DNA of 38,939 nt, from contig JAHJSU010000297.1 in assembly GCA_018829985.1 (NCBI GenBank), positions 1 through 38,939 of the forward strand. The letters are read 5' to 3'. The notes beneath the pieces were generated by a model. The model searched no databases and was not told where the DNA came from. It was given only the letters and a program-made list of their open reading frames with translations. Shown in pieces: positions 30,664 through 38,939 of the stretch. How positions within the stretch are numbered: position 1 is the stretch's first letter; every line of letters starts with the position of its first letter. The position numbers were made by a program, and so were the translations under genes. The stretch comes from Elusimicrobiota bacterium. Its GTDB lineage: Bacteria; Elusimicrobiota; Elusimicrobia; Elusimicrobiales; UBA9959.

Positions 30664-33600
30664 ATGAAATTTTCAACAGAATTTAAATCATACCGGTGGA
30701 AAAAACCACTGTTGTTTGCGTTGGCTGTTTTTTCCCTATCCCCTAACCCCTATACGCTAACCCCTGCCTCCGCCGCCATAAACCAGAGCATAAACTATCA
30801 GGGTTTCCTGGTCAGCAAAACCACGAATCTGGCCGTGGATTCTCCGCAGGACATGAAGTTCGCGATCTATGACGTTTTAAACGGCGGTTCGGCGTTATTT
30901 ACCGAGAGCCGCTGCAATGTGCCGGTCTCAAGAGGCCGCTATGATGTGGAGATCGGCTCCGCTACCTCCGGCGGCATTCCGGCTGATATCTTCCAAAACC
31001 TGGGCCTCTGGCTTGAAATACAGGTGGATTTTGACGGGGACTGCGCAGGCACTTATGAAGCCATGCTGCCCAGGGTGCGTCTTCAGGCAGCGCCTTTCGC
31101 TTTTAACTCGCTTTACGCTTCCACGGCATCGGCGGGCCCCGCTTTTTCGCCGGGCGGCACCCCCCCTTTCAAGGTGGATATAATAGGGGCGCAGGACGAG
31201 AGCACGAACGGGGCTGTGACCGTTTCCTCCAATCTTTTCGTGCTTGGCGGCATCTCGGTAGGCAGTATCTCCCCCGGAATGCAGTTAAGCGTAAGTGGCG
31301 TGGTGGAAAGCAAAGGGGACTGGCCGGTCTGCGGCTTCGACCCCAATAACTATACCTGCGGATTCAGGTTCCCGGACGGCTCGGTGCAGATCACAGCGTC
31401 GGGCATCACTAAGTGGTACACGGCAGACGGTCCCAAAGACCTCTACAATTACGAGTATGGCAATATCGGCATCTCCACGAACAATCCCCAGGCAAAGCTC
31501 CATATCTCAACCGGGCCCGGCGAAACAGGGGATGTCTTCAGAATAGACGCCGGTTCCACCAAAGTTTTCAATGTGACGGGCCAGGGCAACGTCTACGGCA
31601 ATTATTTCCACGGCAACGGCGCGAATCTCACCTCGGTCAACGATTCAACCAAGGTGAGCAAGCGAGGCGATAACATGACCGGCACGCTTTACATTTCCAG
31701 CCCGCAGTACAGCTCCGTCTCCGGCGCGCGCTTGATCGTGAACGACGCGATCGGCATTGTCGGGAGGCGGCTGGAGTTCACGACCAATGTGGAAATATCC
31801 TCCACCACGTCCTCTTCGACACCCGCCGGCAGGTGGGGCGGCTTATACGTCAGCACCCATGTCTGGTTAGGCGGCGGGAGCAAAATTATCGGCGACGGCT
31901 CCCAACTGACCGGCGTGATCTCCGAGGATAACTCTAAAGTCTTAAAGACCGGCGATACCATGAGCGGACAATTGATAATCTCAGGTTCAAGCGTGACCAT
32001 AATAACCACCAACACCGCCGCCGCCCCCTATTCCCTTGCCGTCACCACCGACGCCGCGATGACGGCCTGGCACCTTTATGTTTCCACGGGCGGCAGCGTA
32101 GGCGTGGGAACAAACAACATGACCCATAAATTGCGGGTGGAAGGCGATATTATGGCGGTTTCAAGCATAACCGCCGAGGGCGGTTTTTATACTCCGGGAC
32201 CGTTAAGCGCGGATTCCATAAACCTGTTTAACAGTATCACCGCTACAACCGCCACTTTTACCGGGGGCTGGGGATTTCCGGGGGACAAGTACAGCATTGA
32301 GACCGCTTCAAGTATACTGGTGCGCACCGGCGGCATCATGGTTTCTGCCGGCGCGGTGACGGCGCCGTATTTTATCGGCAACGGCTCACAGCTCACGAAT
32401 GTACTCGGCACCGATACCGGCAAAGTTTCTAAAACCGGGGATACTATGACCGGGCCGCTTGTCCTCAACGGCGACCTTACCGTAACGGATTCAAGCGTCA
32501 CCGTGATCAATACTTCCCCTTCCGATACCTACGTTTTTATCGCCTCTACGGCCACGGCTCCCGATTCCTACGCTCTTCTCGTGGACAACCAGGGCCGTGT
32601 GGGCGTTCATGTCGCACTTCCGGCTTCCTACCTGGACGTCTATAAGGAGATGCAGATCATAAACCCGGCCGGCTCGGCCAATATCCGCATAAACACATTA
32701 GGGGGGTCCGGCTATATAAGGTGGTCCGACGCTTCTCTTGCTCCCGGCGGCCTCCAGGGCGTGCTCGGTTTTCCGGCCGGCACGAGGGATTTTCTCTATA
32801 GGGCGGCCGCTTCCGATCCCGCCAGCAACGGGGCGGAAGTTTTCCGCATAACATCCGATGATATAGGCAACTGGAAATTCGGGATCGGAATCAGCGCCCC
32901 CGATGAGAGCCTGCATATCAATGCGAATATGCTGGTCGGCCTGAATTTGGCCGCGCCGGCGCTTTATGTCAGCACAACTTCATCGGCGGTCGGCATTTCC
33001 ACCACTAATGTGTCCCATAAACTGGTCGTCGCCGGCGGCATCCTGGCTGTTTCAAGCATCACGGCCGGGGGCGGATTTTACGGGGACGTGTACGGGGACA
33101 TGTACGGGAAACTGTACGGCGGTATCGACATTTCCTCCCTTACCCTGCCCGGCGACAAGGGCATAGGCAGCCACTTCGCCATGCTTAAAGTCGGGGAATG
33201 GACCGACGATGACTATACCGTCGTCATAGGCACCAATAATTCCATTACCGGCAATTATTATGACATGGTGGTGACCCCTGCGGGCAGGGTAGGCATAGGC
33301 GTGAATACCCCGGACACGGATGTCATGCTCCATACGATAAAGGGCATACGGATAGGCCGTAGTGGCGATTACGATGACGGCTATGTAGGCGCGTTTCTGG
33401 ATCTGCAACCGGACTCCGGCGCTACATATATAAAGTGGGATGAGAGGTACGCTTCAACACGCAAAGGCGTTCTAGGATTCATCACCAGCACCTTGCCAGG
33501 CGGCTATGACTTGCAATACAGGACAGGCGCCATCAATATGACGGGCGGCGATGAGGCGCTGCGGATATACCAGGCGGGCGGCGCCGTATTCAGGTCGTCG

Positions 33601-34155
33601 CTTACCATTACGGGCACGCTGAACGTGGCGGGTACCTCCGATATTTTAAACGTGGGCGTTTCCAAGCTGGTCGTTAAGATGGACGGCAAGGTGGGAATCG
33701 GAATTGCCGCTCCTACCGTCACGCTTGACGTAAACGGAGCGCTTACGGTAACGGGCTCAAGCGTTACCGTGATCAATACTTCAAACGCCGATTCCTACGC
33801 GCTTCTCGTCTCCACAATCGCCGATTCCAACTACTACTCGCTGGTCGTTACCACCAATGGCAAGGTGGGGATAGGGACGGCTTCTCCGGCTGAAAGGCTG
33901 GAGGTTAACGGCAAAGTAAAGGCGACCGGTTTCGCGGCCTCGCGGGAGTGGATAAGCAACACCTGCGCGGTGGGTGTCGCCCCGTGCACTGCGAGCTGTA
34001 CGGCCGGGAAGCTGGTTCTGGGCGGCGGGTGCTCCAACACGTTAGGACTTTTCGTGATGGAAACATATCCATCCAGCGATACGGCCTGGATCTGCGACTA
34101 CAACGACACCACCGGCAGCATAACGGCCTACGCAATCTGTTCCACCGTGGAATAA
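30664..34155 (+). CDS. Large secreted surface protein with repeated tail-fibre-like modules
   Basis: signal peptide; repeats GNGSQLTGVISEDNSKVLKTGDTMSGQL, GNGSQLTNVLGTDTGKVSKTGDTMTGPL, GNGANLTSVNDSTKVSKRGDNMTGTL. Confidence 0.85.
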   Translation: MKFSTEFKSYRWKKPLLFALAVFSLSPNPYTLTPASAAINQSINYQGFLVSKTTNLAVDSPQDMKFAIYDVLNGGSALFTESRCNVPVSRGRYDVEIGSATSGGIPADIFQNLGLWLEIQVDFDGDCAGTYEAMLPRVRLQAAPFAFNSLYASTASAGPAFSPGGTPPFKVDIIGAQDESTNGAVTVSSNLFVLGGISVGSISPGMQLSVSGVVESKGDWPVCGFDPNNYTCGFRFPDGSVQITASGITKWYTADGPKDLYNYEYGNIGISTNNPQAKLHISTGPGETGDVFRIDAGSTKVFNVTGQGNVYGNYFHGNGANLTSVNDSTKVSKRGDNMTGTLYISSPQYSSVSGARLIVNDAIGIVGRRLEFTTNVEISSTTSSSTPAGRWGGLYVSTHVWLGGGSKIIGDGSQLTGVISEDNSKVLKTGDTMSGQLIISGSSVTIITTNTAAAPYSLAVTTDAAMTAWHLYVSTGGSVGVGTNNMTHKLRVEGDIMAVSSITAEGGFYTPGPLSADSINLFNSITATTATFTGGWGFPGDKYSIETASSILVRTGGIMVSAGAVTAPYFIGNGSQLTNVLGTDTGKVSKTGDTMTGPLVLNGDLTVTDSSVTVINTSPSDTYVFIASTATAPDSYALLVDNQGRVGVHVALPASYLDVYKEMQIINPAGSANIRINTLGGSGYIRWSDASLAPGGLQGVLGFPAGTRDFLYRAAASDPASNGAEVFRITSDDIGNWKFGIGISAPDESLHINANMLVGLNLAAPALYVSTTSSAVGISTTNVSHKLVVAGGILAVSSITAGGGFYGDVYGDMYGKLYGGIDISSLTLPGDKGIGSHFAMLKVGEWTDDDYTVVIGTNNSITGNYYDMVVTPAGRVGIGVNTPDTDVMLHTIKGIRIGRSGDYDDGYVGAFLDLQPDSGATYIKWDERYASTRKGVLGFITSTLPGGYDLQYRTGAINMTGGDEALRIYQAGGAVFRSSLTITGTLNVAGTSDILNVGVSKLVVKMDGKVGIGIAAPTVTLDVNGALTVTGSSVTVINTSNADSYALLVSTIADSNYYSLVVTTNGKVGIGTASPAERLEVNGKVKATGFAASREWISNTCAVGVAPCTASCTAGKLVLGGGCSNTLGLFVMETYPSSDTAWICDYNDTTGSITAYAICSTVE
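30734..30767 (+). repeat. C-rich heptads encoding part of the signal peptide (LSPNPYTLTP)
   Basis: ccctatcccctaacccctatacgctaacccctg. Confidence 0.85.
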
Positions 34156-34192
34156 TTAAATACTATAGGAATTTCCTTTTTGGGCTGATTTC

Positions 34193-34345
34193 ACCGCAGA
34201 GGCGCAGAGTACGCAGAGAGGAATGAGAATAAAATCACACAAAGACACGAAGGCACGAAGAAATGCCGGAAAATAAATCTTTGTGGCTTTGTGCCTTTGT
34301 GTGAGAAATATTTCTCTGCGACCTCTGCGCCTCTGCGGTGAATAT
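34193..34345. repeat. Nested inverted short-word arrays (CGCAGAG outside, ACAAAG inside)
   Basis: tcaccgcagaggcgcagagtacgcagagag...tcacacaaagacacgaaggcacgaagaaa ... tttgtggctttgtgcctttgtgtga...ctctgcgacctctgcgcctctgcggtga. Confidence 0.8.
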
Positions 34346-34388
34346 CGGAAGGTTCGCCCGAAGGGCGTTAATTAATAACCCAAAATTA

Positions 34389-35819
34389 ATGAAAATCATC
34401 GAATCTGCCGGGTCTGACGAACGCCGGGTCGCGGCGGGGCTGCTGCTTTTCGGGGCCGCCTGGCTGGCGCTCCGGCTTTTGCTTATCCGGGACCGCGTTT
34501 TTGACATGGACGAGCTTGAGCATCTCCACGGCGCCTGGCTGGTCGCCCGCGGCCAGGTCCCTTTCCGGGATTTCTTTGAGCATCACGGCCCGCTTTTCCC
34601 TTTTCTGCTCGCCCCTCTGACGGCGTTAATTCATGATCCTATCCGCGCCGTATGGGCCGCGCGCCTGTTTATGCTCGCGCTGACGGCGGCGACAATGAAG
34701 GTCCTGTGGAACATGACGGCGCCGGGCCGCGGTCTTCTGGCGCGCGCGCTGCCCGTTTTGCTGCTGTGCTCATTCACGACGTTCGCGGACAAATCCCTCG
34801 AAGTCCGGCCCGATGTCCCCGCCATGGCGCTGCTTAGTCTGGCCCTGCTGTGCGCTTCCGGCGGCGCCTCCTCTCTAAAGATGCGGCTGGCGGCGGGGTT
34901 CCTTCTGGGGCTGGCCTTCTTCTTCACGCCGAAAATAGCGTATCCGGCCGCGGGGCTTGTCATCGGCTGGCTCATAAGCGACGTGGCCGGGCAGGGCGCT
35001 GTGCCGGGATCGGCCTGGAAGGACCTTCTGCGGCGGTGGGCCTGCTTTTTTCTTGGGGCGGCCGTTCCCTTCGCCGGGCTGGCGCTTTATTTCCTGGCAA
35101 CAGACGGCGGCCGGGCCTTTTACGAATGCTTCTATGCTTTCAACCGCCGGTTCCGCGCCGGATTCCCTTTTACGGTTTTCTGGCTTCCCTCTTTCAGGGA
35201 AAATGCCGCGGTCTGGTCGTTAGGTCTGTTCGGGGCTTTTATATGCAGAAAGGAAACCGTGAAAGTTTGCGCGCTTGGCGCGGCCGCCGCCGGGGCGGTC
35301 CTCTTGCCCGTTGTTTACGCGCAGTACTACCTGCTGACGGCCCCGCTCCTTTGTTTTTTCGCGGCGGGAGCCCTGGGCCGGCTGTCGGGCGGGATCCGCG
35401 GCCGTGCCGCGCGGGCGGCGCTGGCCCTCGGCCTTTGTATTTCCCTGGTTCCGTCGTTCCGGAACCAGCTCGGTTCGCTGCGGGACACCAACGCAACTCA
35501 GATAGAAGGCATTGCGTGCGTGATGAGCCGGACCGCTCCCCAGGACAGGGTGTTCGACGTATGGACGGGCGAGTCGTTTTACCGTCCCCACGCCTATTAC
35601 TTCTGGTTTCTGCATGACGAAGTGCGCGCCATGCTCGATCCGGGCCGCCTTGAAAAAGAGATCGGGCTGGCGCTGGCGGATCCCCGCTGCAAAGGGCTTG
35701 TCTGGGGCGCCTATTTCAATACTCTCCCGGCCGGCGTGCTGGACCGGGCGCGCCGGAACTACAGTTATGCCGGCTGCGGCCGGCTCTTTCTTAAAAATCC
35801 ACCGCCGGCCAAACCCTAG
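34389..35819 (+). CDS. GT-C/PMT-like membrane glycosyltransferase (ORF opens at GTG 34338 inside the hairpin; ATG 34389 preferred)
   Basis: RDRVFDMDELEHLHGAWLVARGQVPFRDFFEHHGPLFPFLLAPL; multiple TMs. Confidence 0.8.
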   Translation: MKIIESAGSDERRVAAGLLLFGAAWLALRLLLIRDRVFDMDELEHLHGAWLVARGQVPFRDFFEHHGPLFPFLLAPLTALIHDPIRAVWAARLFMLALTAATMKVLWNMTAPGRGLLARALPVLLLCSFTTFADKSLEVRPDVPAMALLSLALLCASGGASSLKMRLAAGFLLGLAFFFTPKIAYPAAGLVIGWLISDVAGQGAVPGSAWKDLLRRWACFFLGAAVPFAGLALYFLATDGGRAFYECFYAFNRRFRAGFPFTVFWLPSFRENAAVWSLGLFGAFICRKETVKVCALGAAAAGAVLLPVVYAQYYLLTAPLLCFFAAGALGRLSGGIRGRAARAALALGLCISLVPSFRNQLGSLRDTNATQIEGIACVMSRTAPQDRVFDVWTGESFYRPHAYYFWFLHDEVRAMLDPGRLEKEIGLALADPRCKGLVWGAYFNTLPAGVLDRARRNYSYAGCGRLFLKNPPPAKP

Positions 35820-35847
35820 CCCGGAAAATTTTGTTAAATTTTCCGGG
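35820..35847 (+). terminator. Perfect hairpin just 3' of the glycosyltransferase stop
   Basis: cccggaaaattt-tgtt-aaattttccggg; no clear U tract, so terminator role uncertain. Confidence 0.5.
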
Positions 35848-35948
35848 AAGGATGAGGGATGAAGGATAAGGGCTTAAGGATAGAAAAATCTTTTTGGAGC
35901 CGCTGTGTCTTTTCCTTCATCCTTCAGCCTTTATCCTTTAGCCTTCCG
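35848..35948. repeat. Inverted short-word array (AAGGATGAGGGATGAAGG)
   Basis: aaggatgagggatgaaggataagggcttaagga ... tccttcatccttcagcctttatcctttagcctt. Confidence 0.75.
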
Positions 35949-36055
35949 AAAATTGCTATGGATATCTGTCTGAGGTAAGCGATTTTAACTGCCTGCCCGC
36001 CAAATTGCTGATAAACTGAAGACATGGAACACTTGGCAGGCGGGCAATTTTCGGG

Positions 36056-37051
36056 TTACTGAGCGGCTCCTTTTTTATCGCCCAGAAGCTCATCCATTAA
36101 TTTTTGCGAGCTCAATGAGATGTTCAGCTCCTTCGTGCTGCCGGCGTGCGGGAGGCTTGAAATATTTATCCGTATTCCGGACTTGGCCGACCACGCGCAA
36201 GTCAAATCCCCCCCGTTCAGGGATTTACAGTCGGAAGGCCAGCCGCAGCTTTCACTGATAAGCAGCCTCAATTGCTCCAGTTCTACCCGCGAAATATTGA
36301 GCGGTTTAAAGGACATGGTAATTGAGATCAGCTTGTCCCGCATGAAGCGGAAACCGATTTTTGCCTGCGCGCCGGATATTTCCCTTGAAAATCCGTAAAG
36401 ATTCGGCTCCATAGCCGCTATATCCGCGTCCAGTTTCTTCACGTCGGCGGCGGACGCCCCCCAGCTGAAATTTTCATAGGACAGGATGACTTTCAGAAGC
36501 GCCCTCAGAGTTGAGAGGCCGGTTGTCAATTTTGCCAGCCGTTGTTTTAACTCCGCTTTTTGCTCCGGAGTGGTCTTCGCGGAGATGTGCTTCGGCGACA
36601 TGAGGGAATCATAGTAAGAATCGATCAGGTTCTTTTGCTGCCCGGTTGAGGAATACACAAAAAGCTCGCTGGCTGCAAGTTCCAGGATATTGAAATTAAC
36701 TTTTTCCGGGTTTATCGCCTCGTTCTCCGCGGGGGAGGCGCTTGTCCGGTCCTTGTACGCTATTATTTTATCCGCTTCCCCCGGCGTTATGCCGGTGCGC
36801 AGCAGAAATTCCCTGGTATATATTTTTTCCGCTTTTTTTTGCCGGAAGAAGTTGTCCATCCGGCTGCTGTTGTAGAACCAGGAGATCCCGTCATTGCCCG
36901 GCAGCGCATAGGGATTATCCGAGCAGTCGGTGTATGTCCGCACGCCCGACAGGGAATTCCGGTTGTATGAAACGCAGTGGAGATTTTCCGCAAAAGCGTT
37001 CGCGGTCAACAGGCACGTGAGCCAGATGATATGTATGAGGGTCGTCGGCAT
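36056..37051 (-). CDS. Secreted hypothetical protein
   Basis: MPTTLIHIIWLTCLLTANAFA signal; RBS aggagggg upstream of ATG at 37051. Confidence 0.65.
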   Translation of the reverse strand: MPTTLIHIIWLTCLLTANAFAENLHCVSYNRNSLSGVRTYTDCSDNPYALPGNDGISWFYNSSRMDNFFRQKKAEKIYTREFLLRTGITPGEADKIIAYKDRTSASPAENEAINPEKVNFNILELAASELFVYSSTGQQKNLIDSYYDSLMSPKHISAKTTPEQKAELKQRLAKLTTGLSTLRALLKVILSYENFSWGASAADVKKLDADIAAMEPNLYGFSREISGAQAKIGFRFMRDKLISITMSFKPLNISRVELEQLRLLISESCGWPSDCKSLNGGDLTCAWSAKSGIRINISSLPHAGSTKELNISLSSQKLMDELLGDKKGAAQ

Positions 37052-37132
37052 TGTATCCCCTCCTGTTTTCCGGTCCGGATTTTTCCGGTAAACGCGCGCG
37101 GGAGCTTCCCCGGCCGGTCTAAAGCACATCGT

Positions 37133-37897
37133 TTATTGGATCACTTCAAGCGCGTTTTTTCTCTGCTCCTGAAACAGCTGTTCGCTTCGTTTCCTTTCCG
37201 CTTCGTTCTTTTGTTCCAGGGCGCGCGCGAAATCGCTTTTGAATTCCTTGAAAATATCCGGGCTCAGGTAGGTGATCTCATAATTGGTTTCCGGCTCCGC
37301 TCCCGGGAACAGCTTTTCGACGCCGAGAATGATCGTGGTTTTCTTTTTATCCCAGAGCTTCATGTTATAGTCGCCTGTTACCGCGTTCTCCGCGGGATCG
37401 GTGTTTTGAAACGCGACGGCGCGCGAATTCCTGCCGTGGTTGGCCGTTATCTTTTGTTCATACTCCGAAACCGGCAGAATTTCATTAAGGCTGCTTGTGT
37501 AAAAGAAAAAACGGTTTTTGTAAAATCCAAGCACCGCGTCCTGATGCTCGCCGTAAAACCATTCCAGCTCATCGCCCAGCAGATCGTCGGGATCGGATTC
37601 GGAAATGCCGGCGAGATGTAAAATTTCCCACGGCAGTTCCGCCAGGTAATTGTTAGGGTCGGTGCGCATGAAACCACTATGCAGGCCGGCCTTGACTTCC
37701 TTTTTTGACATTCCCCAAACGGCCAGTTTATAGCCGTTCAGTTCCGCCGCGCCAAGCGTGGCCGCGCTTTTAACGGGCAGACCGGCATCCTTCGGCGGTT
37801 CGGCCGCGGGGCTTGTTGAAGGCGTTTGGGCGCAGGATACGGCCGGGAAAACACCGATAATTATCGAAATGAGCGCCGGCTTGAATAAATCGGACAT
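37133..37897 (-). CDS. Secreted hypothetical protein
   Basis: MSDLFKPALISIIIGVFPAVSCAQ signal; LAVWGMSKKEVKAGL. Confidence 0.65.
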   Translation of the reverse strand: MSDLFKPALISIIIGVFPAVSCAQTPSTSPAAEPPKDAGLPVKSAATLGAAELNGYKLAVWGMSKKEVKAGLHSGFMRTDPNNYLAELPWEILHLAGISESDPDDLLGDELEWFYGEHQDAVLGFYKNRFFFYTSSLNEILPVSEYEQKITANHGRNSRAVAFQNTDPAENAVTGDYNMKLWDKKKTTIILGVEKLFPGAEPETNYEITYLSPDIFKEFKSDFARALEQKNEAERKRSEQLFQEQRKNALEVIQ

Positions 37898-38090
37898 GTC
37901 GCCTCCGGGTTACCGTTCCTGCGGATTACCGCTAGGGGCAATTCCCTGCTCTACAGATTATATATTAAATTGCTGTACAAGGGCTGAAGTTCAGGGGATT
38001 GCAGCCCTCTTCGACTTCCGGCTCATAATTCCAATACCAGCCTGTGGCCCTCAAACGAGCTGCAACCCGGTTGGTTTATGCGCGGATTTG

Positions 38091-38939
38091 TCAATGAACT
38101 CCACCTTCAGCCGGGTTTTTCGGGGCAAGATGATTTTCCAGTATCCATTCCGCAAACGGGAAGCTTCCGGTAAAAGCCGGACTGACGGCATTCAGGATGT
38201 GCGTGCTGAACTTGTCCCCCTCCACAACAAAATCCTGGACCAATTCAAAAGTTCCGGTATCCAGGAGCTGCGCCCGTATCCCGGGTCTGGTCCACTGGTC
38301 GAAGCCCGCGGTATCGAGCTTCTTCACCAGTTTCAGGCCCAAACCCGTGAAAAAAGGCCTGTAGTATTTTCGGATTTCTTCAAATGCCAGGCTCCGAAAA
38401 CCGAAGGAGTTCCGAAAAAAAAGCGAGCTCTCATACCCGACGATTTCCAGCGCCTCGGCCAGGCTGAAATTGTCAAAGCCGGCATAGTTCTCGCGCCAGA
38501 AAGCGGGGATCGCCGTCGGGCCGAGCTTAACATGCCCGTCGACGGCCACCGTGTAATGGACGCCTAAAAAAGGATTTTTAAGACTGGGGACCGGATACAC
38601 GTTCACCTTCAGCGGCGCGTCCGCGCCGGAATATTTCAGATAGACGCCTTTGAACGGGATTATAACGTACTTCTTTGAGAAACCAAAATCCCCGGCTATC
38701 CTGTCCGCGTAAAGTCCGGCGGAATTGACCAGATGAGCGGCCTCTATAAGGCGGCCTTTGGAGGTTTTAACGGTATTGGCTCCGGCAAGTTCCCTGTAGC
38801 CTTCCGAAAATAATATCCGCACCCCCGAACCTAAAAGCCGGTCTTTAAGGGAGGCGCAGATTTCAACAGGGTCGACAGTCGCGGTCGTCGGAGAATAAAG
38901 CGCTTTTTTAAAGGTCTTCGCGTTAGGTTCTATCTCCGC
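38091..38939 (-). CDS. FAD-dependent oxidoreductase, L-2-hydroxyglutarate oxidase (LhgO)-like, 5' end outside window
   Basis: LVNSAGLYADRIA, PFKGVYLKY, NPFLGVHYTVAVDGHVKLGPTAIPAFWRENY, RPGIRAQLLD, HILNAVSPAFTGSFPFAEWIL; frame stays open to 38939. Confidence 0.88.
   Translation of the reverse strand, partial: AEIEPNAKTFKKALYSPTTATVDPVEICASLKDRLLGSGVRILFSEGYRELAGANTVKTSKGRLIEAAHLVNSAGLYADRIAGDFGFSKKYVIIPFKGVYLKYSGADAPLKVNVYPVPSLKNPFLGVHYTVAVDGHVKLGPTAIPAFWRENYAGFDNFSLAEALEIVGYESSLFFRNSFGFRSLAFEEIRKYYRPFFTGLGLKLVKKLDTAGFDQWTRPGIRAQLLDTGTFELVQDFVVEGDKFSTHILNAVSPAFTGSFPFAEWILENHLAPKNPAEGGVH

Noticed and set aside
34850-35617. 255-aa alternative plus-frame ORF
   Set aside because: Overlaps the GT-C gene in another frame; Arg/Gly/Pro-rich shadow ORF
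37758-38567. 269-aa plus-strand ORF
   Set aside because: Mostly opposite the LhgO-like and secreted protein genes; no coherent domain
1-38939. tRNA or rRNA genes
   Set aside because: No rRNA-like stretch or convincing tRNA T-arm pattern was seen by eye in any spacer; a tRNAscan-SE/barrnap run would settle it

Overview
The gene content and style suggest an Elusimicrobiota-like or similar environmental bacterium (inference from memory, not tested). I support about 24 protein-coding genes. These include an ElbB-like protein; a DUF4912/response-regulator cluster; an etfA(ferredoxin-fused)/etfB/acyl-CoA dehydrogenase/purA/purB block on the minus strand; motA/motB with sensor kinases and response regulators; an unusual membrane protein that reads as a truncated FliF C-terminal region fused to FliG middle/C domains; PorV-like outer-membrane and FlgD/CHU_C-like C-terminal-domain surface proteins; a long tail-fibre-like surface protein; a GT-C glycosyltransferase; and a partial LhgO-like FAD oxidase. 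I see no RNA genes and no CRISPR array. The two strongest signals are: (1) a compact motor-like locus (MotA, MotB, mini FliF-FliG chimera, two-component proteins) with no other flagellar genes in the window; (2) spacers built almost entirely of repeats. The repeats include short-word tandem arrays arranged as imperfect hairpins, MITE-like elements with terminal inverted repeats and target-site duplications, and modular palindromes. They abut or supply start/stop codons and in places encode protein, notably three signal peptides carrying the same (CCCCTAG)-type heptads that are complementary to G-rich 5' leaders of the same genes.
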